The position numbers were made by a program, and so were the translations under genes. A stretch of DNA of 64,000 nt from Citrus sinensis. Its lineage: Eukaryota; Streptophyta; Magnoliopsida; Sapindales; Rutaceae. Position 1 is the first letter of the stretch. Each line of letters opens with the position of its first letter. The notes under the pieces were generated by a model. That model saw nothing but the letters and a program-made list of their open reading frames with translations. It was not told where the DNA came from and ran no database searches. The stretch lies in assembly GCF_022201045.2 (NCBI RefSeq), contig NC_068558.1, positions 2,790,001 through 2,854,000 on the forward strand, in the 5' to 3' direction. Shown here one piece after another: positions 47,758 through 61,573 of the stretch.

Positions 47758-50700
47758 CTTCAGTTGCTGATGGTGGTTCTGCCTCTCCTTCCTCTTCTTC
47801 TTCTTTGTCCTCTTCTCCCAATTCAGTTACTTTCTTTTCTCAGGTAATTGTTCGAATACTGATTTTTTTCGGCCTGCTTGATTTTTTCGTTTTGATGGAT
47901 CAATAAGTGAGGGATTGAATTGGTTTTCCTTTTTTCTTCATTATTATTATTATTATTATTTTGGGTGGGGGAATGGAATTCTGTTGGGGTTTGATTGATT
48001 TGTGTGGAAACGTGTGAAATTGATCTAATCTTTGTAGACATGCTAAAATTAGGGTAGTTCTGAAATTTTTTAGCAATTTTTAATGTTTTGATCATTTGGG
48101 GCTTTTATAGCGTGGAGTTTTTAAGCGTATGCAATGGTTATTTTTCTTCAAAGTTCTTGTTAAATTTAAAAGATTTCTATTCTCAAAACTGTTATTTTAC
48201 TCGTTCTCAACGAAGAAAGAAGGAGGTCTTGAAGATCGCTCTTTTTAGGGGGGAAAAATTAATTGAATGGTTTTCTCATTCCAATTCTGAGTTGGTGGCT
48301 GATTATCTGTCTACACGGTTTTCATGTGTGAGATTATGAACATTAATGATACACTTGCAATCTCTAAATTGGGCAAGTTGTAGGAGGGACATTTAATTGC
48401 ATATTGAAACATTTGATTACCTGAACAACATGATGTTGTTTATCTGATAGCCAATTGTTACTAGCATATTATTTTGTTAGTAGATGTATTTTTCTTGGAT
48501 GACAGTGATGATGATGATGATTAATGGGAAGAATTGTCAGTGGTAGTGTCGTTTAATGTTTAAACGTAGGTTTCTGCAACTAAAGTTTTTGAATGCCTTT
48601 ACACCAGGCTTCATAGTTTATTACCATGTTAATGGATTGAGTATTTATTACAGCATTTTCCATTTTATTGTGTGGAGCCATTTTTTGTTTGACCAAATTT
48701 TGTCAATTTCTCCATAGGATGGACGGAAAATTAGTGTTGGTGATTGCGCACTTTTCAAACCGCCCCAGGATTCCCCTCCCTTCATTGGAATAATTCGTTC
48801 ACTGACTGCTGGTAAAGAAAATAAGTTAACTTTAAGTGTGAATTGGCTTTATCGACCTGCTGAAGTTAAACTTGGCAAAGGCTTCCTGTTGGAGGCGGCG
48901 CCAAACGAAATCTTTTATTCCTTTCATAAGGATGAGATTCCTGCTGCTTCCTTACTTCACCCGTGTAAAGTTGCATTCCTTCCAAAAGGTATTGAACTTC
49001 CATCAGGGATTGGTTCTTTTGTGTGCCGGAAAGTATATGACATCACAAACAAGTGTTTATGGTGGCTAACTGATCAAGATTATATTAATGTGAGTTTTGA
49101 ATACTTTGCTCTTCTCATCTTTCTATGTTTAGCTATAGGTTGTTGCTTTTCCTGGTAATCTGTATTTTTTAACCGCTTCAGGAACGACAGGAAGAAGTAG
49201 ATCAACTTTTATATAAGACGCATATAGAAATGCATGCAACAGTACCCTCAGGTGGCCGTTCCCCAAAACCAATGAATGGTCCAACATCAACGTCTCAGCT
49301 AAAACCCGGTTCGGATGGTGCACAGAATAGTGCCTCTTTTCCTTCACAAGTGAAGGGGAAGAAAAGGGAGAGAGGAGATCAGAGTTCTGAGCCAGTTAAA
49401 CGAGAACGATCCTCAAAAATGGAGGATGGGAATTCTGGACACAGTAGAACAGAAACTAATTTAAAAACTGAGATTGCAAAAATTACAGAGAAAGGTGGAC
49501 TTGTAGATTATGATGGGGTTGAGAAATTGGTGCAGCTCATGGTTCCTGAGAGAAATGATAAGAAAATTGACCTCGTCTGCCGGTCATTGCTTGCTGGTGT
49601 GGTGGCAGCAACAGATAAATTTGATTGCCTTAACTGGTTTGTGCAGTTAAGGGGTTTGCTTGTGTTTGATGAATGGCTGCAGGAGGTCCATAAAGGGAAG
49701 ATAGGTGATGCTGGCAGCCCCAGGGATGGTGATAAATCAGTTGAGGAATTTCTTTTAATTTTGCTTCGTGCGCTTGATAAGCTGCCAGTAAATCTTAATG
49801 CCTTACAAATGTGTAACATCGGAAAGTCTGTGAATCATTTGCGGACACACAAGAACGTGGAAATTCAGAAAAAAGCTAGGAGTTTGGTTGACACATGGAA
49901 GAAACGTGTTGAGGCAGAAATGGATGCTAGACCCCGGCTGCCTGAAGTTCCTCACAGTGGGAACAGACAGACAGGTGCATCCACTGAGGTTGCCATAAAG
50001 AGCCTTGTAACACAACCAGCTTCTTCTAAAACTGGTGCAGTAAAGCTTTGCCAAGGGGATGCTCCTACAAAGTCTGCGTTTTCCTCTCCAGTGTCTGTGA
50101 AATCAGCTCCATTGCCTGCATCAGGGAGTACAGATGCAAAAGATGGACAGCCCCGAAATGCTGCTTCTGCTACTGGTACCACTGACCTTCCTTCTACTCC
50201 TGCAAAGGATGAGAAAAGCAGCAGTTCAAGTCAATCCCACAACAACGGTCAATCTTGTGTGGGTGACCATGCAAAAACTGGGGGATTATCTGGGAAGGAG
50301 GATGCTAGGAGCTCTGCCACTGTTTCAATGACTCTGAATAAGATCTCGGTTGGTTCTTCACGGTCTCGGAAATCAGTCAATGGTTACCCTAGTTCCACAC
50401 CAGCTGGGGTTCAAAGAGAAACTGTGTCAAGCAAAAATGCTACCTTGCATAGAAATTCAGCTTCAGATAGACCATCTCAGCCAAGTCTGACATGTGAAAA
50501 GGCACTTGATGTACCTGTGGTGGAGGGGGCCAATCCCAAAATAATAGTCAAGATTCCAAATCGAGGTCGAAGTCCAGCACAAAATTCCAGTGGAGGATCT
50601 GTTGAAGACACTTCAGTCACCAACAGCCGAGCATCTTCTCCTGTGCTTCCAGAGAAGCAGAACCAATTTGATCGTAACTTCAAGGAAAAGAATGATGCCC

Positions 50701-53552
50701 TTCGAGCTGATATTTCTTCCAATATGAATAGTGAGCCTTGGCAAAGCAATGTTAACAAGGATGCAGCTGCTTGTCCAGACGAGGGAAGTGGGTCACCTGC
50801 TGTTCTGCCCGATGAGCAGGGGAGTAAGACTGGTGATAATTGTAGGAAAGTGGTTGAAGATTTAGAAGATAATTCCTTACCGCCAGGATATGAGTTTAAA
50901 GATGTAAAATTGCACGAGTCTTCATTCAGTTCTATGAATGCTCTAATTGAAAGTTGTGTCAAGTATTCTGAAGCAAATGTTTCTGCGCCTGCTGGAGATG
51001 ACATTGGAATGAACCTTCTAGCTAGTGTGGCTGCTGGAGAGATGTCCAAATCTGATGTAGTTTCACCAGTTGGTTCTCCGCCAAGGACCCCCATTCACGA
51101 GCCTCTTTGTGATGATAATGATTCAAGAGTGAAATCATTTCCTGGAGATCATTCTACTGATAGTACTGATGACGAGCATGAGAAGCAGGGTATTGATCGT
51201 AATTTGTGGGCTAAAAATTCTGACAGTAATCAAGACAAACCTGCAGGAGGTCTAACAGGACACATCAGTACTTCCCCTGTGGATTTGCAGCAGAGTGGAG
51301 ATCCATGCCAAGAGAACACTGAAAACTCGAAAGAAATAATAGTTGCGGAGGAGACACCTGATGGTGCAGGAAGAAATCCTGAAGAGGACAAGGCTGGTTT
51401 CAGAGTGGATGCCGATGGCGCTCCTGATGGTAAACAGAGGATAAGTGGCCCTTTGTCAACTGAGGATAAGGTTTCTGAGTCCACTCGAGGAGTTGAGACT
51501 GAAGCCGTTGAAGGATCAGCATCAAACCAGTCTTTGGAATTTGATGGCGAGAACAAGAAAGGTGTGAGTGAAGGATTGAACAGCGGTGTGAAGAGAGAGC
51601 AAAAGCCATCTCCCATTACCACTCACTCTGAGTCTGTGAAAGGAAAGGATGGAGAACTGCTGCATACTTCTGGTTCTGGTGAAGATATGCCTCTGAAAAA
51701 TGTTGATGAAGTGAAGGTTGAAAAGGCTGATGAGGTAGATTCCAAGAGTCATGTGAATCAAACTGAAGAACAAAATTCTGAATGGAAAAGCAATGCTCCA
51801 ATGATTCGTGAGGATCGGGTTGTACCACATTTGGGCTCAGCAGAGAATGAGGAGAAGGGTAATGGTAAGGTTGACCACAGAGAAAATTTGGAAGGTAAGG
51901 AAGTTAAAGAGGAGCTTTGTGCTGGCCCAGCTCTTCCTGAGGTATCAACTGCATTGCGAGCACAGGAAACAGGGCAGCTTGTGAGGACTGGTGCAGTTAA
52001 GTTGACTATCTCTGAAGGAGACAAAGCACAAGAATCTACATCTACCACCATAGATGCTGCATCCTCTGCTGTGGGGGTTTCAGATATGGAAGCAAAAGTT
52101 GAATTTGATTTGAATGAAGGTTTTGATGGGGATGATGGGAAATATGGGGAGTCAAGTAATTTCATAGTCCCGGGATGTTCTGGTGTTGTTCAACAGTTGG
52201 TTAGCCCGTTGCCTCTTCCTGTTACTTCTGTGTCCAGTAGCCTTCCTTCTTCAGTAACAGTGGCTGCTGCAGCAAAAGGGCCTTTTGTACCACCGGAGGA
52301 CCTCCTGAGGAGTAAAGTGGAACTTGGTTGGAAAGGATCTGCTGCAACAAGTGCATTTCGCCCAGCTGAACCAAGAAAGATATTAGAGATGCCACTGGGG
52401 GTGACTAGCATTTCTGTTCCTGATTCAACATCTGGAAAGCTCGGTCGTCCTCTATTGGATATTGACTTAAATGTACCAGATGAGAGAGTCCTAGAGGATT
52501 TGGCTTCTCGAAGCTCTGTTCAGGATACAGTCACTGCATCCGACCATACCAATAACCGTGATGGGTCACGCTGTGAAGTGATGGGTTCTAAATCTGTCCG
52601 CGGCTCTGTCGGACTTGATCTTGATTTGAATAGAGCTGAGGAGCTTATTGATATTGGTAATTACTCAACTAGCAATGGGAATAAAATAGATGTCCCAGTT
52701 CAGCCTGGCACATCGTCAGGTGGTCTTTTGAATGGTGAGGTGAATGTTCGCAGGGATTTTGATTTGAATGATGGACCGGTTTTGGATGACTGTAGTGCTG
52801 AACCATCAGTCTTTCCCCAGCACCCCAGAAATGTATCTCAGGCACCAGTTTCTGGCCTTCGGTTGAGCAGTGCAGATACAGTAAACTTTTCTTCATGGTT
52901 TCCTAGGGGGAACACTTATTCAACTATCGCAGTTCCATCAGTCTTGCCTGATAGAGGAGAGCAGCCATTTCCAATTATTGCCCCCTGCGCACCACAGAGA
53001 ATGTTGGTTCCCTCTACTAGTGGCTCTCCTTTTGGTCCCGATGTTTTCAGGGGACCAGTATTGTCGTCATCTCCTGCGGTGCCCTTTCCATCTGCCCCAT
53101 TTCAATATCCAGTCTTTCCTTTTGGAACCAGCTTTCCCCTACCATCAGCCACCTTTTCTGGTGGTACAACAACATATGTAGATTCATCATCTGGTGGGAG
53201 ATTTTGCTTCCCTGCTGTTAATTCACAACTAATGGGTCCTGCAGGTGCAGTCCCATCTCATTTTCCTAGGCCTTATGTAGTTAGCCTCCCTGATGGTAGC
53301 AACAGTGCTAGCTCTGAAAGCAGTTGGAAACGGAGCAGACAGAGTCTGGACTTAAATGCAGGGCCTGGAGTCCCAGACATAGAAGGTAGAGATGAGACTT
53401 CACCCCTTGTGCCGAGGCAACTCTCTGTTGCCGGTTCACAGGTCCTAACAGAGGATCAAGCAAGAATGTATCAGCAGATGGCAGGTGGCCATTTCAAGAG
53501 GAAGGAACCTGAAGGAGGATGGGATGGTTATAAACGGCCCTCATGGCAATAG
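47646..53552 (+). CDS. SUO-like BAH + TFIIS N-terminal domain protein, tandem copy 2
   Basis: Three exons, 47646-47843, 48718-49089 and 49182-53552, encode 1646 residues with the same intron positions as copy 1. The BAH domain fills exon 2 (about residues 67-190) and the TFIIS-like bundle lies at about 300-440. The five C-terminal DLN motifs are at about 1163, 1283, 1334, 1382 and 1579. The C-terminus is GGWDGYKRPSWQ. Compared with copy 1 it has a longer Ser-rich exon 1, lacks about 12 residues (KSGSNQAVSGPA) just after the bundle, and differs most in the acidic middle region. Both copies are intact, so both are probably functional. Three in-frame ATGs (47646, 47652, 47658) precede MHGWRAGE; I chose the first because it aligns with 39405 in copy 1. 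An earlier in-frame ATG at 47598 has no counterpart in copy 1. Confidence 0.9.
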
Positions 53553-55524
53553 GAATGCCTCATGTTACAATTTCTGACCCATGAAATATTGTAAGTCCTT
53601 GATATGCATTATTGACTTGTGCAATTTTTATCTGTCCAATTGTCAAGGAGTGAAATTACCCACACCATGCTAATGGCATTTGTCTTGTCGCAACTGCACC
53701 GAGAAAAGGGAAAAAAGAATAAACAATTAAATAATCAATCCTTTTACCTTAAAAATAAATAATTAAGCTTTTTTGGGGACCAGTAGCACTCTCTCTATTT
53801 GTATTGCTGGATAAATGAATAGCGGAACCTGCAAAAATTTGTTTCCCAATTCTTTTTATTTTGGATTAAGTTACATTGGCACTAATTGTGGATCTCTCGT
53901 GCTCTGTTTTGGATGTCCCTTTTTTTAACCCCTCGTTTTTCTCCTTTAATTTTCTGCTTTCTTTTGTCCCAGTTCTTCAAGGATGGGCATTGACTAACCC
54001 ATGAGGCCATCTAACTTGTGATCGTGGAGGTTGGGTGGTAAGTGAGTTATTCGATGTAGTTCATAGTCTCCGACCCCCTCCCTTCCGCTGTATCATCCAT
54101 ATTATAAAAGAATCTGTTCGGGGTCTTCAAGCTGTTTGTTCTTGAATTTGTTCTGGGTGGTAATTGGTGCAGAGCAGTTTCCCCTCTGTAGATATTTTTA
54201 ACTGTTGGGAGCATGCACTTTGTTGCCCAGACTTATAATTGGTGCCTGTAGTGGTGTTTATGCATCAGCATTATAAACCATTTGGACCCAAAACCAACCG
54301 TCAATATCCAATCCTTCATATAACGGAGGTTGTTTGATCTGCTTTATGCACAAGCCCTTTTGTATGTACTTTGATGTTAATTTATCTTTATTTTCATTCT
54401 CCCATTTGGTCGTCCCATTTTCTGTTAGTCACATATACATAAAGCTGAGTGGTTACTGAATCTTGGTACTCGGAGCTTTTGTTGTGTATTTTCATCTTAG
54501 TTCATTTTATTTATTCACTCAGATTGTAGTCCATCTGCTATGGTTTTGAATTCCTGTCCATCTCAACCATCAATGCTTAATATCATCGTGTCATATGCAT
54601 GCCTGACCGCTTTGTTTTGTTTTTTCAGTTGCATTTGTGTTTTCATCTTTGGTGCATTGTGGTTCTATGCTCCGTTGTTTTGGCCATTTAAATCACTGCT
54701 GATACTTGGTGTCATGAAACTAATAATCTTGAAGCTTCCCTTGAGATCTTGATATATGTGGCTTCTTTCAGTTGGGTTCTGTTCTAAATTCATGGAAACT
54801 TGAATTTTTCACTTTGATACCATATTAGAGTTGCATACTATTCTCGTTGTAAATGCCGATTGTCACATACGTACAGATTCATGTAACTATTGATTTGCTG
54901 CAACGTCGGAGGAATACTGGTTCTTGGTATCTCTTCTATTTGCATGGATGGCAGAGGCGCCACCGGTTAATAATTTAGTAACAAATTAGTAAGAGGATGA
55001 AGGCTTTAGATATTTTCAGTAGCTCCGTTTGCATTTAATAGTGGTGGTTTCATGACACTGGTTCATCTATTTTCTGTGATGAGATCATGGCTATCGGCGC
55101 TGTGAACAGTAAATTCTTCAAGAAGTTAGATACGGATTAGCTTTTGCTAAATGAAGGAAGGTAAAATCATGCATTAACGGGGGAGAATGGTAAAAGTGTA
55201 AGCAAATGGTTAGTACAGATAACAGGGTAATAACGAAATATTAGAAAATTCAGACGAGTTTTTTTAATTAAAAAAAAAAAAAAACCTCTACAACAATTCT
55301 CTATGTATAGATTAGCGACTGGGGACATCTTTTCTATTAGATCACGGATGAGAAAGTGAAGCAGCCACAAAGACGGTGACATTTGAAGAGTGACCTACGC
55401 TGCAACCCCCCTCAAAACATGCCATGGAAATCAAACACACAGTATCTTACTTAGCAGCCTAAAGAATCGCTGGAAAGCCCACCAGGGAATCATCACTTCA
55501 TCATATTTCTGTGCTGGACGTTTT
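53553..55524. other. 3' flank of SUO-like copy 2 and intergenic DNA
   Basis: The first kilobase contains the duplicated 3' flank. The remainder is AT-rich with a poly(A) run near 55270-55284. The part next to 55525 is the 3' UTR of the minus-strand ROP gene. No further gene is seen. Confidence 0.55.
53965..54445 (+). repeat. duplicated 3' flank, copy 2
   Basis: Counterpart of 45775-46220. It begins CAGTTCTTCAAGGATGGGCA in place of CAGTTCTTAAAGGATGGCCG and keeps the same order of shared words. Confidence 0.8.
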
Positions 55525-58375
55525 TCATTCAAATCGTACGAGGTTCCTCCCACAAAAGACATTTCTGCAATTTAAATGAAAGTGAAACCATGTCCAACAA
55601 ACAAATGAACAACATTGAGGAATATATTATTTAAGATGGAAATTTTCATAGTCCAATTATCTCAACTGATAAGTAAAAGTTCAGGGGGATAGTTAGTCAT
55701 CTCTGACGAGCGACATTATGTCTAAGATGATTGAGGGGGACAACAATGAAGTACGGTACATCCACATGCTAGGTGAGACTTAACATTACCGCTTTTGCAC
55801 TTATCAAACACACTAGAACATGATGCAAATAGATTTCACTGTAAGCAAGTTTAAGAAGATGAAGAAATGACGGTACTTACAATAGGCATCCTCGTTGTTT
55901 TTTCTTCTTCTCCTTTTGCTTCTGCGGGGGTTTGATAACTACCTTGATTGCAGCATCAAAAACTGCTTTTACATTCTACAATAGCACAGGCAAGGGTCAA
56001 TTTAAAAATAATAATACAACAAAAGAGAATCTATAATCCTGATCAACCAAGATTAATGAAGACCATTTTTAAAAGCAGCAAAGATGTGTGTTAAACAATA
56101 GAGCAAGGTAGGGTTATCATCCAATTAGAGAAATGTACCACCCAACTTAATTAGCATGCAATTTATGACTTTATTACCGTCATGAGGTCAGAACGTATGC
56201 CTAATAGAGAAAGTTCTTTCACAAACAGATCATTACAGTTTCAAAAAATTAGGAAAGCATATAGGAAATATGATGTAAAACATAGAAGCATGGAGAAGAG
56301 CTTTAAAAATTGGAAAACCAGCATTTAACAGGCTTAGAGAAGCATCTTAGGCAGGACCCAGAAAAATTGTGAATGCATCGAGTTCTGAAATGTGGAATTA
56401 TAATTACAATATCAATTATAATCCTAGAGGCAAGACTACAGGCAGCCTCTGTGTCTCTTCTCCAAGAAACTTCATTTTCTTTATGGAAGTCAACTCGCAG
56501 GGATCACTGTTGTGTTGCTACAGTCAACTTTCCTATAGGATTTAACATACCTGCTGAGTTTTCGAGCTGCATTCAATGTAATATGCAGCACCAATCTGTT
56601 TACGGAGTTCCTCTCCCTGTTTATATGAAAACATTGCCACTAGGATGTTAGAATATGATCATATTATATCTAAGAAAAACAGTAAATCAACAAATTCTAG
56701 AGACACACTTGTGCAGTGGTCACAGGCACCAATCCTGGATGATCAGCCAAATAATGCTTATCCTCTCGAAGATCTACAGGTCCGGTGAAAATCACACATT
56801 AGTTGAGAACATTATTATCACTACAAATAACTAATATACAAAGGCAAGTGGAGACTAATCATCATTATCCATGGAATGTACCACTCTAGCAAGAGAATGA
56901 GAACTTTCTCATGATACAACATTCTCTGTTAAAGGCTCAAGACTGTAGGTTCATTTAAATGAGTAATTTGTACTGCTGTTCTTTAAAGGACATGAGAGGT
57001 TTAGTATTTTGTTATTCATTGCCTTAGATTAGGTAAACAAAAACCAGTAAATAGAATCTAACAAGTGAATTAAAACATTTAACTGATATAAGGTGAGATA
57101 AAGAAAGGAGAAAATGAGGAAGCAGAAGAACACTGATTTTACCAATTCCAGGTTCATACATAATAGAAAACCTACTTATTTTCTGCATTTGTCCTAATTT
57201 CATGAAAAGTATAAACTTAAATATGATGGTTATTATATAGCAATCGAGAAACTATATACATTAGATAAATGGTAAATCTACCTCTATCATTTAACAAGCC
57301 TCCATCCATTAACAAGTTCGGTATCCCGTTAATTAGAACATATTTGACAAATGCAAGTGGCACAAAAGGAAGGCTCATGACAAGCTAATAATAAAAAGGA
57401 AGAAATATCAAATATGAAACCATGTCGGGGAATAAATATTTGTGATTGTAGTGTGCTTGACTCACCCAATTTGGTGCCAACCAATACAACTGGTACTCCG
57501 GGAGAGTAATGCTGAAGTTCAGGGATCCACTGACCAGGTAATTATATATTAGAAATTAAATTATTTTACAAGCTCATAATCAATTAGGAATCAAAAGACA
57601 AATGCAAGTGAATGCACCTTTTTTAGAACGTTTTCATAGCTGGCTCGACTGACTAATGAGAAAGCTAAGACAAAAACGTCTGCCCCTCTGTAGCTCAAAG
57701 GCCTTAATCTATTGTAATCCTCTTGCCCTATGACATTCATTAAGAACAAATGTAAAGTAACCAAATTGCTTATTTAGCGAAACTGTCAAGTCTTTGTGTT
57801 AAAACCAAAATGAAAACTACCAGCTGTGTCCCAGAGGCCTAAGTTGACAGTAGTGCCTTCAGCTACCACATTTGCACTGAAGTTGTCGAACACCGTTGGT
57901 ATATAATCCTGATAATCATAATAACCAATAAAATATGAAAATTTTACGAATTAGAAATTAGATGATCCAACTAGAACAATAAAAATATCTCCTTTTTTAA
58001 CTTAATATGCTCGATCGAAGTAAAACATAGAACAAGTAAACCCCAGATGACGAATATCTCAAAAGGGAAATACAGCCCAAAAAAGGCAACCCAGAAGAAA
58101 TTTTTGTAATTGGTTTTATAATATTCATGAAAAGTACAGAAAAGCCGCAGAACCCAGATGCATACACAGTAAATAATACACAAAATAGCCAAAAAAAATA
58201 TAAATATAAAAAAGGAATCCAAAAGTGACAGACCCAGATGGATGATCTTCCAGAAACAGAGAGTACATACAGTAGGAAACTTGTTACTTGTGTAGCAAAT
58301 AAGCATGCAAGTTTTGCCAACAGCCCCATCACCAACTGTTACACACTTGATGAACCTTGAAGCACTAGAAGCCAT
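55525..58375 (-). CDS. type II ROP/RAC small GTPase (ROP10/ROP11-like)
   Basis: Eight minus-strand exons, 58375-58271, 57908-57821, 57727-57618, 57529-57466, 56773-56709, 56616-56551, 55975-55881 and 55564-55525, encode 210 residues. The G motifs are all present: P-loop GDGAVGKT, effector loop [38 protein letters not shown] and ECSSKTQQ. The C-terminus is a polybasic stretch ([11 protein letters not shown]) followed by GCLLNVFCG. This is the GC-CG box of type II ROPs, which are S-acylated at the two cysteines (here about C196 and C202) and carry no prenylated CaaX box. The extra last intron, which splits the Leu codon after GCL, is the known gene-structure mark of type II. Such ROPs act at the plasma membrane as switches in polarity and ABA signalling. 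Upstream in-frame ATG 58402 would add nine unrelated residues; 58375 gives the family start MASSAS. Confidence 0.94.
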
Positions 58376-61300
58376 TGAAACCAAAAACAAACAAAGAAAC
58401 AAAGAAGAAAAGAAAGATAGCTCTTTTTATGAGTAAAAATACTAGTAAACACAACAACCAGTGAAAAAAGAAAAAAAAAGGAAAATAGGAAAAACAAAAG
58501 GGTAGTTTGTTGGTGGACAAATTAATGCCTTTCGTCTTTCTTTGGTTAGTGGTGGATCACATGACTCTTACTCATTCACTCTTCCTGTAGCATTTCTTTA
58601 CTTTATTGGCTTGGCCACATCAAAGATTGGGTTTTTTATTGTGACAGAGTGTCTGTGATTCAACAATGTGGATTTTTTCTTTTTTCTTTTTTCTGAAATG
58701 AACAATTTGGATTTTGTTTTATCTTTTGTTTCAAGTTTCTATTTTTCATGTTTTTGAAGGGACAGCTGGTGCATTTATTTAAGTCCCAGAATTGAATTTC
58801 AAGGCAGTTTGTAATCTGTATTGTAGTTCTTTTTTTTTCTTTTTTCTTTCTTCTTTTTGGGCTAATACTTTTGTCTATTTATATTGAATCCTCAACTACT
58901 AACTAGGGACTATACTATTTACAATTATCAACATCATCTTGGGATCCTGCCTAGTACCAAGATTGCTATATGATGATATGACACCACTGTGGATATTTGG
59001 TTCTATAAAATTGATCGCACTTTTAATTATTTACAAAAAGTCAAAAAGGTAAAAGAAAAATTCTTTATTACTCAATAAATGAGCGGCTTTTACCTTCTAA
59101 TGCTATTTAAATGACTATTGTTTTTTAAGTTTAGTGCTAGCGCTAGAGTACACTGTTAGAGTTACATACACACTGCGGTTGTTGGGACTAAATAAAAATA
59201 AGGGTAATTTGGTCATTTAATAGAATTAGGGACTCTGTATAATATAAATTATCCCTTATTTGGAAAATTGTAAAATCTAACGAATCCCGTCTTGATGGCG
59301 TGCCCATGATCGGCGCGCGAGGCCCGTGGTAAGTAATAAGATATTTTTATTTGTATCTGTTTATATTTTTAAATCCGTAAATAAATGTTACAGTAAATTT
59401 ACAGGCTAATGGTTATGGATTGGAGACAAGCATTTCAGTCTCATTGAGCAAAAGTAAGTACGGTTAACAATGGGTCCTAAGTCGACTCTGATATTAATTA
59501 TACCATGCCTAAACTCAATAACTAAAATTAAACTGTATTGTTAACAATAATTATTTTAAAAATTACGACATCACTAAACTGTCCCTTAAAATATTTAAAC
59601 AAAAAAGAATTGAAAAGGCCCATCTTCTAACTCATTAAAGATTATATTAGTAAGGTTTGGTATATATGTGCGTGCGCGCACATGCATGACTATATGAAAT
59701 TCTAAATAATGTAATTCATCTTTTATAGATAACAGTATAATAAAAAAAAGACGAAGGTTAACGCAAAGTTACACTTATCAAGCGTCCGCAAGAACATTTA
59801 GCTTAAATAAGTTGGAAACTAATTGATTTTGCAATCTGCTATGAGAAGCAACAACACAGATGGGATAATTCAAAATTGGAATCCATTTTGAAACTAGAAA
59901 ATCAACGTTGAATTGATGATAAAATTGGACCACAAGGAAGAATCCACTGCTGAAGTGATGGTACCTACCCTATTGCTCATGAACAATGTGAATAGATGGA
60001 GATCATAGGACCACACTATGATTTTCGTGATTTTTGGTTCATAGAGGAGTAGAGAGGTCCAATTCACAGAAAAGGAAACCCCATTAGTTGAGTTGAAACC
60101 TAACGTTAGTTTCTTAATTATTTATTCTTCAAGACCATGGACCCTGCCGAATCATTTTGGTTGTTAATCCGAATCTCATAATTTATGCATAGAATCTTTT
60201 AGCTAGTGAAATAAGCCTGTCATCGAGTTGTGTGTATGTAACCACAATTCACACATACCAAATTTCGGGCACTTTGATGAAATTGGGAAAAAGGAAGAAC
60301 GGACGCGATAAGAAACGAAGAAAAGGGAACAAAGGCAACGGCTCCTGGGCTGGCTAATGGCCACTTCACTCATTGAGCAAAAGTTGCGAGGAAAAAGGCA
60401 TTTCTAAAGCAAGAAAATTGGGCCAGGGAAGTTGAATTTATTGCAAATTTCGAAAGGGGTTGGTCCAGGGGCATAAGTAACGATTAAGTAACATAATGAC
60501 GAAGAAGAGCTGGCAACAAAAGTTTCAGTGACTATTTGCGTGTAAAATGTTTTCTATTCTACGCAGGCTTTAATGATCTATTGTGTCTCAAATGGGTCTA
60601 TTAACTTATTCGAAATAGTTCTTTAAGTTAAGGCATCATGAACTTTAACAGCACCTACAAGAACGCTTATGCAACAATATTCGTCAGTGTAAAAATTGTT
60701 ATAATCATTTCTTCTGATCTTAGGAGGGCCATTAAAACACAATCGTGGGGGCTCACGATGAATGGATTAGATAGCACTCCAGGCGTAATCTTTGCTCCAG
60801 GAGAAGGCGTGTTGGGTGAATTCAACTGCATTCCATTGAAATGAGTGACGCATAGTACTTAGCAAAACTATATATCGGTTAATGACAACGTGGTCTGTAC
60901 ATAACTCCTGTATCTTATATGTACAAATCACTATGTAATCATGAAAATCAAGAATGGTTAAAATCCAATAACTCATTTTCTGCAATGAACACGAATTATA
61001 CGAAGAACTTGTGTTGCATGTAGCATCTGTTTTGAGAATTTTTGCGTTTGACATAGACGGAACTCGTCAAATTGTATGTCCGCAGGGGCCACCCTTTGGT
61101 TTGCTGTACGATATTACTAGGCACACCCCATTCATATCTAAATTAAATCACTCACTTTTCGGCCGGTTCACCCAGACAATGTTGAGGCCTATGGAGTATC
61201 AATCAAGCCCGAAAAACAGTATCTGGTCTCTAGTCCAATACCCCACATGGGCTAAATAAGTGAAATAATGGCCCAAGAAAATCTAAGCAAGCCCCAGATG

Positions 61301-61570
61301 TTGTGGTAATAACTTTCGTGTCCTTAACGTGCTATAATCTTTCTAATAGAGGCATAGTTTGTTCATTTGTATCAAGTAGGTCCGTCACCTTAGCCGAATG
61401 GAATCACGGAAATGGATCAAATGACTTTCCATTTGGAGTAGTAATTAATGCTTATTTGCACAGAACGTGTAGATGGCAGAATGCAAATAGTTTCATTATT
61501 ATTCAACTGAGCAAATAGCAAAGCATTATTTTGGGTTAAAAATAAACGAAAAATTCGTTGATTTTATCAT
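58376..61570. other. ROP promoter and 3-kb intergenic region
   Basis: The first few hundred bases are the ROP leader and promoter, with A-rich and T-rich runs. The rest has only short uninformative frames. No RNA gene or transposon end was recognised. Confidence 0.45.
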
Positions 61571-61573
61571 TAA

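Noticed and set aside
48088-48339. 83-codon frame inside intron 1 of SUO-like copy 2
   Set aside because: It is absent from the matching intron of copy 1 and has no recognisable content.
50477-51094. 205-codon open frame antisense to SUO-like copy 2
   Set aside because: It lies wholly opposite a conserved coding exon and its composition mirrors that exon. It is a shadow frame.
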